Shown one piece after another: positions 12,398 through 22,951 of a DNA stretch of 64,000 nt. Every line of letters starts with the position of its first letter. Position 1 is the first letter of the stretch. Both the position numbers and the translations under genes were made by a program. The stretch comes from Gibbula magus (Eukaryota > Mollusca > Gastropoda > Trochida > Trochidae), in assembly GCA_936450465.1 (NCBI GenBank), contig OW388289.1, positions 75,194,593 to 75,258,592 on the forward strand, given 5' to 3'. Below the pieces are notes generated by a model that was not told where the DNA came from, did no database searches, and was given only the letters and a program-made list of their open reading frames with translations.

Positions 12398-15300
12398 CAG
12401 TCTAATAATAATTAATTAATAATAATAATAATTAATTTATATAGCGCCGAAAATCCATCTTGAAGGTGCTCAGTGGCGCTGTACACAAGAGAGAGTTATT
12501 GGTAGGATTGGCGGAAGAGATAAGTCTTTAAATCAGATTTGAACTGGTTTGTGGTCATTGGCATCCTGAGTGATATTGGGAGACTGTTCCAGAGATGGGG
12601 GGCTGCAATGGAGAAAGCTCTATCTCCCATTCCTGTTTTGCTGAGAGGTGTGGTGAGAAGGTACTGATCGCCAGATCGGAGGGATCGACATGGTGTGTGG
12701 GGAGTGACAAGGTCTTTGAGGTAGGAACATGAATGGTCATCGTAGATGCAGTTGTGAGTAAGAAGGAGGATCTTGAAACTGATGCGCTGCTTTATGGGTA
12801 GCCAGTGTAGAGATTTGAGAACTGGGGAGATGTGATCAGATCGTTTTCTTTTTGAGATGAGTCTTGCTGCTGCATTTTGAATTCTCTGAAGCTTGGACAT
12901 GAATGTAGCTGAGATATTAAAACAGAGAGCATTGGAATAGTCCAGACGTGAAATGACGAGAGTTTGCATCATGAGTTGAGTTGTGGCTGTGTCTAAAAGA
13001 TACCTAATCTTGCTGATGTTCCGAATTTGAAAGAAACATGCCTTTGAGAGCTGGTTAACGTGGTGTTCCATGGACATGTTGCTCTGGAAAGGTACCCCAA
13101 GGTTTCTGGCACTGGCTGACACTGGTACTTCACAGTTACCGATTCTGATGCAGAGAGATGGTGTGAGTTTCTGAAGTTGCTTGTTTGATCCCAGAGTCAG
13201 AAATTCTGTTTTGCTATCATTTAGCTTGAGATAGTTCAGAGCCATCCATGCTCTTATGTCAGAAATACAGCTTTCTAGTTGCAGGATACCATATTGGGCG
13301 CGGACTGGTTCGATGGATATGTATAATTGGTTGTCATCTGCGTACAGGTGGAATTGTAGGCTATGGCTTCTTATGATGTCACCAATCGGCAGAATGTAGA
13401 CGCTGAAAAGAAGTGGACCCAAAACCGATCCCTGTGGAACTCCGACAGATAGAGAAGTTGTATCTGAGGCAACAGAGTTTACAGTGACATACTGTGTTCT
13501 ATCCATGAGATAACTCTTGATCCAAGAAAGTGCTGATCCCGTGATGCCTAGTCTGGTTTCCAGTCTTTTGAAAAGTATGGCATGGTCTATTGTGTCAAAT
13601 GCCGACGAGAGATCGAGAAGTACAAGCAGGGTTATTTGTTGGCAGTCCATTGTCCTCAGAATGTCATTGTGGACTCTTACTAATGCCGTCTCGGTGCTAT
13701 GTCGACGTTTGTATGCTGACTGAAATGGTTCCAGTAGGTTGTTCTCATCCAAGTGATGAATGAGCTGCTGTGATACTATCCGCTCAAGCGTTTTTGAGAT
13801 GAAGCTGAGATTGGAAACAGGCCTGTAATTTTTGAGAATATTTCGATCCAAATTAGGCTTTTTCAGCAGTGGCGTCACCGCAGCTTTCTTGAAAGAGTCA
13901 GGCACAACACCGGATTCCATGGAGGAGTTTACAATATCCAAGAGGGGTTCAAGAGTACTGTTGATGGTTGTCTTCATCAGCCATGTTGGAATAACATCAA
14001 GTGAGGATGATTTTGTCTTTGACTTCTGAATCACCTCCATGAGATGGTTGAGGCTAGTTGCTGTAAAAGATGTCAAAGAGTTACCATGAAAAGATTTTTC
14101 AACAAACTCTTGTTCAAACTCAGCTCGATTTGTATCAAGGTCTTTTCTGATGTTGTGGAATTTTTGATAAAAGAAATCTGAAAATTCTTGAGCCAGTTCC
14201 CCCGAGTCTATATCATCTGGTGTATTCTTAGAGTCACGTTTCAGCAGCTGGTTGATGAGAGCAAAGATTTCTTTCGGGTTTTTGCTGTTTTCTTCCACGT
14301 GGTGGGCTATGAAAGTCCGCTTTGCTGAAGCTAATGCCATATTAACCTCATTTCTTGCTGACTTGTACATCTGTCTGTGCACCTCCAGCTTTGACCGGCG
14401 CCATTGCTTCTCGATAGAACGGCAGTTCTGTTTCTTGGCTCGAATGTCATCATTGTACCATCCAGCGTTGTGTCTTGGTACAATTCTTTTGGTTTTTAGA
14501 GGGGCATGGGTATCAAGAACAGATGCCAACGTTTCAGTGAAGAGTGAGGTTTTGAGGTTGACATCATTGGTACTTGAGATTGATTCACACAGATTTGTGG
14601 CTACAACATCTGCAGAGAAAGATCCGGTATCAATAGTTCTTGTTTTCCGAAAGGTGACCAACTGACGACGTGGCTTTGGTTTAGGGATGTTGATTGAGCA
14701 AGAAATCACAAAATGATCTGATATTTGTTTGTCGTTTACGTTCACAGACTGAAGCATGGTACATTCGTCCTTGACTATTATCAAATCCAACGTATGTCCT
14801 GATTTGTGTGTAGGTCCGTGAACTACCTGTCTGAGGTTGAAATTGCACAGTAGACTTGAAAATGCTTTTGCATTACTATCCGACTGATTATCCAGGTGAA
14901 TATTGAAATCCCCAAGTAGAATGAGATTTCCTGGTTGTAGGGCTACGACTTCCAGTAGATCAAAGAATTCCTTCAAGAAGTCTGAGAAAGAGTATCTGTT
15001 CTGTTTGGATGATGGTGGGCGATAGAGGACGACCACTCGTAGCATAACACTTCCAACTTCAACAGTGGCGTGAAGGTGTTCAAATGTTGAAAATGAATTG
15101 TCAGGCTTTTGTTTAACTGATATGTGTTTCTTTAAAAGAATGGCAACACCTCCGCCTTTTCGCGCTACTCGATTCTTTACCAAAATGTCATATGAGGGAG
15201 GCACAAGCTCATTTACAGTAGAAATGTCACTGTCACACAACCATGATTCCACAATCGCGAACACATCATAATCATTTTCCATAACAAGGTCAGAAAGCAT

Positions 15301-15591
15301 CAGTGATTTGTTACGGACAGACTGAGTATTCAACAAGCCTATTGAAAAGGATTTCGATTGAACAGTCGATGGTGAATCTTTATTCAAATTTAGTGGTATG
15401 CTGTGTAGATTATTGAGATTACAACCTCTGGATTCAACATTGAATGTTTTGTAATTAGAGTTGCAACAAATTTGCCTTGGAATTTTTCTAAAGAAAAGAG
15501 AAAAGCTAAAAACCAATGAAAAGTAACTGCTAGCCTTATGTAAGTTCGTTTTGTTTTGCACATACTTTGTTGTTATTTCATTATCTATATC
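12398..15591 (-). mobile_element. non-LTR retrotransposon (LINE, CR1/L2-like), copy 1
   Basis: Read on the minus strand, the element carries one long endonuclease/RT frame, then a short 3' region with a gcgctatataaat word, then a tail of ATT/AATT repeats (about 12401-12437). Microsatellite-like 3' tails after such a word are typical of CR1/L2-type LINEs. No ORF1 frame is visible upstream (15592-16600) and the 5' end is not resolved, so the copy may be 5'-truncated, as LINE insertions usually are. It sits inside the putative 15-kb TIR element. Confidence 0.88.
12496..15561 (-). CDS. LINE endonuclease / reverse transcriptase ORF2, copy 1
   Basis: The 1021-residue frame is uninterrupted. The N-terminal apurinic/apyrimidinic-type endonuclease spans roughly residues 70-290, with LLNTQS (Asn78), VESWL (Glu105), LYRPPSS (Tyr180), LLGDFN (Asp218, Asn220), TLDL (Asp259) and SDHFV (Asp282-His283). 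The reverse transcriptase spans roughly residues 560-800, with NYRPVS, LDLSSAFDTIDH (Asp650), GVPQGSVLGPLLF and YADD (740-743), so both catalytic centres look intact. The C-terminal region has LPIKQRISFK and HLWNSLP, typical of CR1/L2-like elements. The protein would nick DNA and prime cDNA synthesis at the target. The frame opens at GTG after a stop at 15592-15594. The first in-frame ATG is Met88, which would remove Asn78, so the true start is uncertain. Confidence 0.92.
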   Translation of the reverse strand: MQNKTNLHKASSYFSLVFSFSLFFRKIPRQICCNSNYKTFNVESRGCNLNNLHSIPLNLNKDSPSTVQSKSFSIGLLNTQSVRNKSLMLSDLVMENDYDVFAIVESWLCDSDISTVNELVPPSYDILVKNRVARKGGGVAILLKKHISVKQKPDNSFSTFEHLHATVEVGSVMLRVVVLYRPPSSKQNRYSFSDFLKEFFDLLEVVALQPGNLILLGDFNIHLDNQSDSNAKAFSSLLCNFNLRQVVHGPTHKSGHTLDLIIVKDECTMLQSVNVNDKQISDHFVISCSINIPKPKPRRQLVTFRKTRTIDTGSFSADVVATNLCESISSTNDVNLKTSLFTETLASVLDTHAPLKTKRIVPRHNAGWYNDDIRAKKQNCRSIEKQWRRSKLEVHRQMYKSARNEVNMALASAKRTFIAHHVEENSKNPKEIFALINQLLKRDSKNTPDDIDSGELAQEFSDFFYQKFHNIRKDLDTNRAEFEQEFVEKSFHGNSLTSFTATSLNHLMEVIQKSKTKSSSLDVIPTWLMKTTINSTLEPLLDIVNSSMESGVVPDSFKKAAVTPLLKKPNLDRNILKNYRPVSNLSFISKTLERIVSQQLIHHLDENNLLEPFQSAYKRRHSTETALVRVHNDILRTMDCQQITLLVLLDLSSAFDTIDHAILFKRLETRLGITGSALSWIKSYLMDRTQYVTVNSVASDTTSLSVGVPQGSVLGPLLFSVYILPIGDIIRSHSLQFHLYADDNQLYISIEPVRAQYGILQLESCISDIRAWMALNYLKLNDSKTEFLTLGSNKQLQKLTPSLCIRIGNCEVPVSASARNLGVPFQSNMSMEHHVNQLSKACFFQIRNISKIRYLLDTATTQLMMQTLVISRLDYSNALCFNISATFMSKLQRIQNAAARLISKRKRSDHISPVLKSLHWLPIKQRISFKILLLTHNCIYDDHSCSYLKDLVTPHTPCRSLRSGDQYLLTTPLSKTGMGDRAFSIAAPHLWNSLPISLRMPMTTNQFKSDLKTYLFRQSYQ

Positions 15592-15594
15592 CTA

Positions 15595-16598
15595 TATGCT
15601 ATTTGTATATTATGTTTGTACTTGTGAAGTGAAGTCTGAACAAAAGCAAACTTTACCAAATCATATCGTTTTGCATAGCTATTGTCCGTTTATATTTATA
15701 TTATTTCGCGCAACTTAAAACAAATTATTTCACATAAAACGGCAACAGGTGTACCAATATTATAAATTTAATAAATTAATTATGAATAATCTCATTTATA
15801 TTCTTTGGATTATTTAACAGCACTGTTGTTGCTTCACCATAGATATCCTGTTTTTATGTACATTTATCTCATTTATTCTCACAATTTATAAAATCCCAAA
15901 GTATCTGTGATGCAGTAATATCATGAAGCTATGTCCTGGTCTGTATGATATGTTCCATCTTATTTTAGTTCATGTTCTTCTTAATACATAAATTTATGGT
16001 TAAATGAGTTGAATAATTATTGTTGTTGGTTATTGATAGGCTTTTTTGTATGCCCAAAGCTAGGTGCAACTAAACAATTGTCTTTCTGTTTGAGGGACAA
16101 TGCATGCTTAATTAGCATTTATTTAGACAAAACTTTAAGCCACTCAGGCTAGTAATTAGCTGAGAGACCAGTTGTGCGTTGAAGAGCTTGACAGGTGTGT
16201 TGTATAAACATACAGACGACCTGGCGACAGGCTAATAAACATTATGTCTGTCTGACTATGGGCTTCGCGCGTCTGGTTGGTCATTTAAAGTTAGCCAATA
16301 AGAATTAAGGCCAAAACTAACAACCAATAGAATACATGATCATGAATATTTGGACATGCCTTTACCAGTTACCCCCTCAGTTGAAAGACTGCGCCATCAT
16401 CATTAGCAGTTACTGTCAAACAAATAACGTATCGTATCTCTGTGTTTTTCGACATCAGTTGTGACCCAAACGCATACGTTTCGATTAGGGATTTACTGTT
16501 TCAAGTTGTGTTCTTTTGACTATCTGGATATTTATAACTTTCCTCCGGATATGTTCGTCGACAAAGGTAAGTCTTCAATAATGCAATATATCCATTGT
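15595..16598. other. no gene seen upstream of the LINE frame
   Basis: AT-rich sequence where an ORF1 would be expected upstream of the minus-strand LINE. No gag-like or zinc-knuckle frame is visible. Confidence 0.55.
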
Positions 16599-16685
<87 letters not shown>

Positions 16686-16694
16686 TATATATAT
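16599..16694. repeat. compound (CA)n(TA)n microsatellite, unit 1
   Basis: About eight CA units run into about thirty TA units, with an AAT interruption at about 16677-16680. The overlapping frames encoding alternating Ile/Tyr are artefacts. Confidence 0.97.
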
Positions 16695-17214
16695 GAGATG
16701 TTTAAAGTGTGAAACGTCTTGTATGACGATAACACACTTTCACACATTTTGCGAATTATATATACAATGATGAGGCAGTCTATACTACAGTCCATGAATT
16801 GATGCTGTATGAGTAACGACAAACCACGATCAAAATTGATACTAACTGAACAGAGAATTTAAATCCGATATAAGTAACCAGTGCCTATAATCCAATGCAT
16901 ACCAAAGAGGATACAATATATCGTGTTTGCTATTAAATACATAATTCTCATAATGCCTTTCTGCTGATCACGTTTACATTTGATCTGCTTAAATAATCAC
17001 GTAAATATAGTTTTATTTATTTGAATGCATATATAGCTATTATCAACTTTGTCACACGGACATTTTCATCTTATAAAACCAAAGACCCAAGACAAGTTTG
17101 TCTAGCGTAGTTCAATCTGATATAATTAAGCCAACAGAGAACACCTATATAAACAAACCAACAAATATATTTTCATTTCATTTGTAATTATGACACATAC
17201 TATTATATAGTGGA
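16695..17214. other. no gene seen
   Basis: AT-rich interior sequence of the 15-kb element between the microsatellite and the right GTATAC array. Confidence 0.5.
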
Positions 17215-17408
17215 GTATACTAGAGTATACTGGGGTATACTGAGGTATACTGGGGTATACTAGCGTATACTGGGGTATACTGAAGTTTCCTAAGCTTTGG
17301 AAATGTCTCGTATACTGATTAGTATACGCTAGGAAATTAGGGTGGTTGACAAACCAGTATACGCCAGGAAATTAGGGTGGTTGACAAGACGTATACTGGT
17401 CAGTATAC
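17215..17408. repeat. right GTATAC subterminal array, unit 1
   Basis: Twelve GTATAC palindromes. The first seven are spaced 10-11 bp apart as (g)ggGTATACt units. They are followed by two direct copies of an aggaaattagggtggttgac word, each next to a GTATACG. The array lies ~340 bp inside the right TIR and is the inverted counterpart of 2907-3072. Confidence 0.85.
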
Positions 17409-17411
17409 TAG

Positions 17412-17747
17412 CACTTTACTTGCGGTGTAAAATTTTAAAATCCACCCAAATTAATTTTGATAAAACACAACTTTTCATCGACATATAACACATACTCTGT
17501 GTGAAAATCAATAAATGTGCTTCGTCCTGCACACATTTACAACATTTTGAACGTGGTAGGGGTCATGTTGGTTTAACTTTCATTTCTTACCCCTGTCTAC
17601 TTTAAATAATGATATTTTAATTTTTTTAAATAAAACAGTCACCAATTAAGTTATTCAAACTACTGTGGAAAGGTGTTATTGTATCGTGCCATAATCAAAT
17701 GCATCTCATTTCTTTAAAATATCGAATTAATTGAAAACAAGTGTGTG
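17412..17747. other. right subterminal region shared with the MITE
   Basis: A block containing atcgacatataa, then gtgaaaatcaataaatgtg, then a gatatttta...aaataaaa...tcacca string recurs in the same order in the right half of the 389-bp MITE (about 44051-44160). This homology supports assigning the region to the right arm of the same transposon family. Confidence 0.7.
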
Positions 17748-17772
17748 ATATACTTTCTTTTGCCCGTCAGTT
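17748..17772 (-). repeat. right terminal inverted repeat of the 15-kb element
   Basis: The reverse complement begins AACTGACGGGCAAAAGAAAG, followed outward by TA at 17773-17774. It pairs with 2674-2698. Confidence 0.75.
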
Positions 17773-17774
17773 TA

Positions 17775-20700
17775 TTTGGCGGTGTCTTCTAATATCAATC
17801 AACACGAGTGGATAACAGTTACAATATCCGAGGCTTCCTTGTCATTACATTGTGTCGTAATCATGTTTATGACGCTGCCTTGTCATCAGGATTTATATGT
17901 CATAGCTTACGAGTAATTACTGGTCGAAAGCATTGTGATGTCATCTGGTCGGCTGTGACAGGGCGTTTTTGTAAATTATATCGCTTGATCTCACACCAGC
18001 GACATCCCCTGTGGAACACAGTTTTGAATGATAAATCCTCATATGTAAACAATGCTACATTGTAGATGACTTTCACAACTTGGTTGTTATGCAGAAATGA
18101 AGCATAACAAATGGTAATGTACCTTCGAACGTTCTTGCTCAATTCGGATGGAAGGTTGTTTGGTTACTCCCAGGTGTATGTTTTATCTGTTCATTATAGT
18201 AAATAAATAGACTACATGTACACATGCATCGTGCGTCAACCCCTAGATGCTACGTGATTTCTCTAGAAGCAAAGTTCACTGTAAAACGTTACAGCTTACA
18301 GCTGGTCATACCTGGACATGTTTTGAGATCACCCTATGAAAAGTTAACGGTTATGCATCACTCATTTGTAATCGAAGAAGAGTAAATAATGTGCTAACCA
18401 AGTGATCAAAGCATTTTCAATCAAAGGTTTTGATATTATACTCAGCATTTTGAACAAGTAAATAATGGTCGTCTGATTGAAGATCATACGTATATGTTAT
18501 TGCGATTTTGTAGAAGATGGAAGATGGGAGGAGATGAGCAAAGTTAGGTAAAGCAAAATATCGATAGACGATTATACCCCAAAAATTAACAAAAATAAAT
18601 ATGTCCATTTCGCCCCGCAGGTAAGACGCTAAAAATATCTATGTGCAATAAAACGAGAAGTGACCTAGTAGTTATTGGGGAATATTTTGAATAGGATATC
18701 ATATTTTCGTATTGTAATCAGAATCAAGGAGACTGTTTCGTTCCCACTCAAGCGTCATACTGTTCGATTAACTACTTCAATCTGTCACAACACGAGGACG
18801 GAGGTAAAAATGAAATGAAAATTCCATTAGGTTTTATGAGCCGACAAGATTACATTTCCAAAAGAAACTTGGTGACGCACATCTGTGAGGGAGTTTTTTC
18901 ATAGAACGATGATCTGTAGATAGATTTGAAAGCGAAGCTATCTGTATATGGAAAATGGACTCCTTTGATGGTGATGAAGACGGAACGTCACAAGCGACTT
19001 CTGCGCACTTCACATATTTTAGTCTGTATACCCAATCTGGTATCAGTATGTCAGATTAAGTTTCGTTTGTTCTACATGTATAGGCAACTGGTTATACCTA
19101 CCTTTATGCTTTAGTTGGACTTAAAGGGGTATTTTAAAGCAATGCTTATAAAAAGAGAATAAGTATAATTAAAGTTTGGAATTCCCGCAATGAAAACGAT
19201 TAATGCTGTGTCTGAAGAGTGGTGTGAGTTTCCTTCATATTTTAATAAATTGAAAAGAAGATATTGATGGCGAATTATGTTTGAATTTGATTGTTGTAGG
19301 TTGAGGGTTCTATCGGGGTATTTTTTGTGGAAACGAAATTCGAGAGGATATTCCTGTTCACACATAAATGTTATAAATACATTGTTAAAACACAGTCAAA
19401 TTGAAAGATAGCAATGAAGGTAATATTTTAAATTCACAATTTGATAAACACAAGCGTACATTTGTTGAAAATAAAAACAATGAGAACTGAAGCCATTCAT
19501 CGGCGCTGCCAGTGAGGAAAACTTCGCTACAGCATAACAGCTAAGTGTTTATTTGTTTTATGGCATGTTATGTGTTACTCTATCAGTGTATGAGTTTAGT
19601 TTTTAAAAAGTTGCAAAATAAGGTACAATATAGCGTGTTTTTATTCCACGTAATGCAAAAAAATCCAAGATGGCGACAGAACTCTCACTTTAAGTTTGAA
19701 ATTGATTGTTTTAGTGTAAACTTGATGTTAGAAGTCACTCGGGTGAGATGTTCTATATATAAATAGAATCTAAAATTAACATCAATAACAAAGGTGTGAT
19801 GTTGTCAATGAATTTAAACAGTTGTTATACTTTAGAAATATGTCTCAATATAGTAGAAGAGTTTAAATACAGACACACAAAGTAGTTGAAAGATATTCAG
19901 TATTCAGGAATTACTATCGTTGTTAGGGAAAGACAGTTCACCAGTAGATAACAACGGGACTCGTATCAGTCGGACAAAGGTCAGCCATCGTCGGGTACAC
20001 ATCTAGTATTTTCCATCAGGTTTTCTTTCAAAATATATTTATTTTGTCAACGAGAATATACCTCTAAATACATTTCCCTAGAATTTCGCAAAGGCACAGT
20101 AACACCTTTTTAATGAATTATTGTTTATTGCTTTACAGTCAAATATTATTAGGATTAGTCTTATTGGATCGAACTGCATGTAGAAAGGTGACCATATTAT
20201 TGTAATCTCTATTACCTTCGCTATATTTCATCAAGCCTATACTATAGCTGTATACCTAGAGATGGGGATCAACCACCGACTCTAAATGACGTCACATAGT
20301 ATACACTAAACCCTATGATACACATGATAATACAATTGGTAAAATACTAGTTTCTTAGAGAATAGTGTTGTAGTAGCAATAAAGAAAGGAGTTAAACTTT
20401 GTAAAACGTCATCCTTCACTTTCATCAAATGTTTAACCTTCTTCGTATAAGCGTACCCTTAACTTGTGTGAACGATTTACAAGCGCCATGTCCCGTTAGT
20501 CTGTTTGCAGGTAATATATTACAATGCAAATACATATACAACAGAACAAGTTTTTAATCCCCTTCTAGGTTCTTCGTATTGACAGCTACCAGGGGATATT
20601 AAACGTTGCAAAGCTTGCCACATGAAAAGACACTTCCCTCATAAGACCATAGATTAATTTTCTAACGTAACAAAAAACGCCGAATAACCGTACAAATCGA

Positions 20701-20940
20701 CTCAAGTACTTACTCGACTTTCTACTTTCAAACTCCACAAAGAAACAATAAAAATGATTTAGCCTTTGATGACATTTAGAAGAGACGTGCGCTGTAGGCA
20801 TTGGCTATTTGACTTTTAAATTTTGATAACAATATCAAGTAATTAGTGCCAATCATCTCAACAAAGAAACGTCACTAGTACAGTGTTACGTCTCACCCCG
20901 AAGGGTCGTTAGAAATATTGTATTCAGTTGAGTTTTCGTC
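17775..20940. other. unique flank, nothing recognised
   Basis: Only short frames (up to 85 codons) without recognisable domains. The whole stretch is repeated in unit 2 of the duplication, so apparent conservation of these frames between units carries no coding evidence. Confidence 0.55.
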
Positions 20941-21340
20941 GGCGTCGCCGTTCCCATAGTTTCCGGAGCATAACTTAAAACCTACTTGACCAATCTTCAC
21001 CGAATTTGTAATAATTGTATAGAGATACCATGTAGAAGTGTCTTTTGGGGGGTTGAGCTTTTTTCAATTGTATTTGTTTCTGTTTCCAAGAAACCATTTG
21101 GACTATGTCTTTTTGAAGGATAAGGTGTGTTTCCGTAGCATAATTTTGAAATGATTTACCAATCCTCACCACATTTGGTATACTGTTTCTTCATATCACT
21201 GAGATGTGCCTTTGGAGGTTTGACCTTTTCTCAATCCCTTTTCTTGTTTCCATGGCAACAATTTTAACTTTGTCTTTTGAGGTTAATAGCTCTACAATTA
21301 ATTGTTTGGGGTTTCTAATGTGACTGAGGGAAGGGTGAGA
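20941..21340. repeat. dispersed repeat with ~173-bp internal duplication, unit 1
   Basis: The phrase built on tttccg-agcataa, then accaatc-tcacc, then atttg occurs at about 20956 and again at about 21128, followed by matched words (gttt-c-tgtttcca, gactatgtctttt / aactttgtctttt). The segment ends near a gatgacggacg word. This layout resembles short dispersed repeats of mollusc genomes. No coding capacity. Confidence 0.7.
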
Positions 21341-22951
21341 CATGTACACCTTCTTGTGTTCATCTGACATCGTGTGATGACGGACGTCTCAACTGCACGT
21401 CTCGGTTGTTGCTTGATGCTCATGTCTCTATACAGCCAACCCAACTACTGCCAACATACAGTTCATTTATAATGTTTTATGTTATGTGTAATTTAGTTGA
21501 TAATGTAGTGATATTTTCATCGAAGAAAAACACACCATCCTCCATTGGCAAAAGGACAGATACCAAACTCATGTAGCACAAACGATAGTGAATTTAGTAG
21601 AATAAACCCAAAGTAATGTTTTTAATTAATTGTGACCTTTGAATACAGTCTAAGGTAAAATATTTATAAATCAATTCGACAATGCAAACCCTACAAAGTA
21701 AAGTGAAAAGCTCTACGTTTATTCAAGGAAATAGCATTCATGAATTGCATACAGACTAAAATGTAGACCCATGAAAGAGAGTGAGATATATTGAGAGAAG
21801 GTCGTCAGAAAGATGCGGCCAGCGAGTAAACCGTCTTGAAGTGTAATAACTATTTCAGTGCAGGGGTTATTTCCTTGCCCCGTGGTATATTGATGGTTAA
21901 TGAGCGCCCCAGTATGGAGCATAGGCTTGTCAGTGATAGGAGGCCGAGGGACTTGAAGAATTCCCTTTTTGTCTTTGATCAGTAACAAAACAAGAGTTTG
22001 AGAAATTGATGTTTTCATAAATAAATCCGATTTGTCTCTGATCAGTTGCAGCATTTTAAAAACCTCTGCCTGTCATTTCGTTATGCAAGAATGGGGATTA
22101 AAATGTTTATTATTGTGAAAAGTTGAATCGTAAATAACGAAAATATATCTTTGGATTTTAACTTTCTAATGGAGACATACTTTCGACTTAAAACTTGGTG
22201 CTAGGGAAAAGTAACAGAAATAAATATCAGAAAGTAGTAACAGTGTTTGCTAAGAAAAAAACAGTTTTCAACAGTACAGTGAGAGTTTGTCATATACCGG
22301 TAATATACAAGCACAACGTCACAGTTCAAAGCACGATGTCACCTTTAAAGACCTTTAAATATAAACTGCGAGTCTGTTTACCAATTCTTGCCTTTAAAAT
22401 AAATATTTTTGAAAGCACTACAATTGTTGTTTGTTCCTATAGGTTTACTCAAAGCTAGCTGATCAGGTTAAGAGATATGTAGGAAAACAAATAACTGAAA
22501 TAAGTAAAACAATTTATATAAAGAAACAATAAGAGTATGGTATTGACTTGAATTCTTGTAATTTAAGAAGATTATGAAAACTACATTGATAGTAATTTTA
22601 AGGATACATTTCCTGTTTAAATCCTGTTATTACAGATAACATGTATACTTAACTTTGTTAATTTATCCTTAATAATAGTAGTTATTTAGCATATCATTTT
22701 ATCTAAAGTAAACATATATATGGATATATCAACTAATGCTGAATGTTCGTCTTCATATGACAATGAGGATGCAATCACACTTATTTTTATATGTAAAATA
22801 AAAAGTACAGATATTAGAGACAATGGATTGTGTTATATTGAATACGGTCAACTATTCCTTCATTTCAGTGGTGATTGTTTCGACTGAGGATTTTGACCTA
22901 CATATACGATGCGTCCCATTACCAATTTATTAGCGATTTCATCAGGTCAGG

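Larger units (their letters stand above)
2674..17772. mobile_element. putative 15.1-kb TIR element with GTATAC subterminal arrays
   Basis: The left end (2674-2698) and the reverse complement of the right end (17748-17772) match in 23 of 25 bases and share the core acgggcaaaagaaagtatat. Both ends are flanked by TA (2672-2673 and 17773-17774), as expected for a TA target-site duplication such as Tc1/mariner elements make. Just inside each end lies a cluster of GTATAC palindromes in inverted arrangement. The 389-bp MITE at 43850-44238 matches the left ~200 bp in its left half and the right ~350 bp in its right half, which ties the two ends to one family. No transposase was recognised inside, so this copy looks non-autonomous or decayed. 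It carries an RT relic and a nested LINE. The alternative is two separate partial copies that happen to face each other. Confidence 0.55.
11405..21958 (+). repeat. 10,554-bp direct tandem duplication, unit 1
   Basis: Sequence from 11405 to 21956 reappears at 21959-32510 in the same orientation at a constant offset of 10,554, so there is no net insertion or deletion across more than 10 kb. By eye I found five base differences, all transitions: 13731, 14604, 14963, 20360 and 21706. Even the (CA)n(TA)n microsatellite at 16599 has the same length in both units. The unit contains the LINE, the right end of the 15-kb TIR element and ~4 kb of flank. The junction carries two extra bases (ag, 21957-21958) between the unit end ...gggacttga and the unit start aattccc. 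Confidence 0.97.

Noticed and set aside
13517..14665. Plus-strand frames of 65-137 codons inside the LINE
   Set aside because: Antisense shadows of the minus-strand RT frame. The copies in the second unit add no evidence because the whole unit is duplicated.
2674..17772. Polinton/Maverick
   Set aside because: The size would fit, but no DNA polymerase B, integrase or capsid-like frames are present, the TIRs are short, and the flanks suggest a 2-bp TA duplication instead of 6 bp.
17808..18142. 80-85-codon frames present in both duplication units
   Set aside because: Presence in both units reflects the segmental copy. No recognisable motif.
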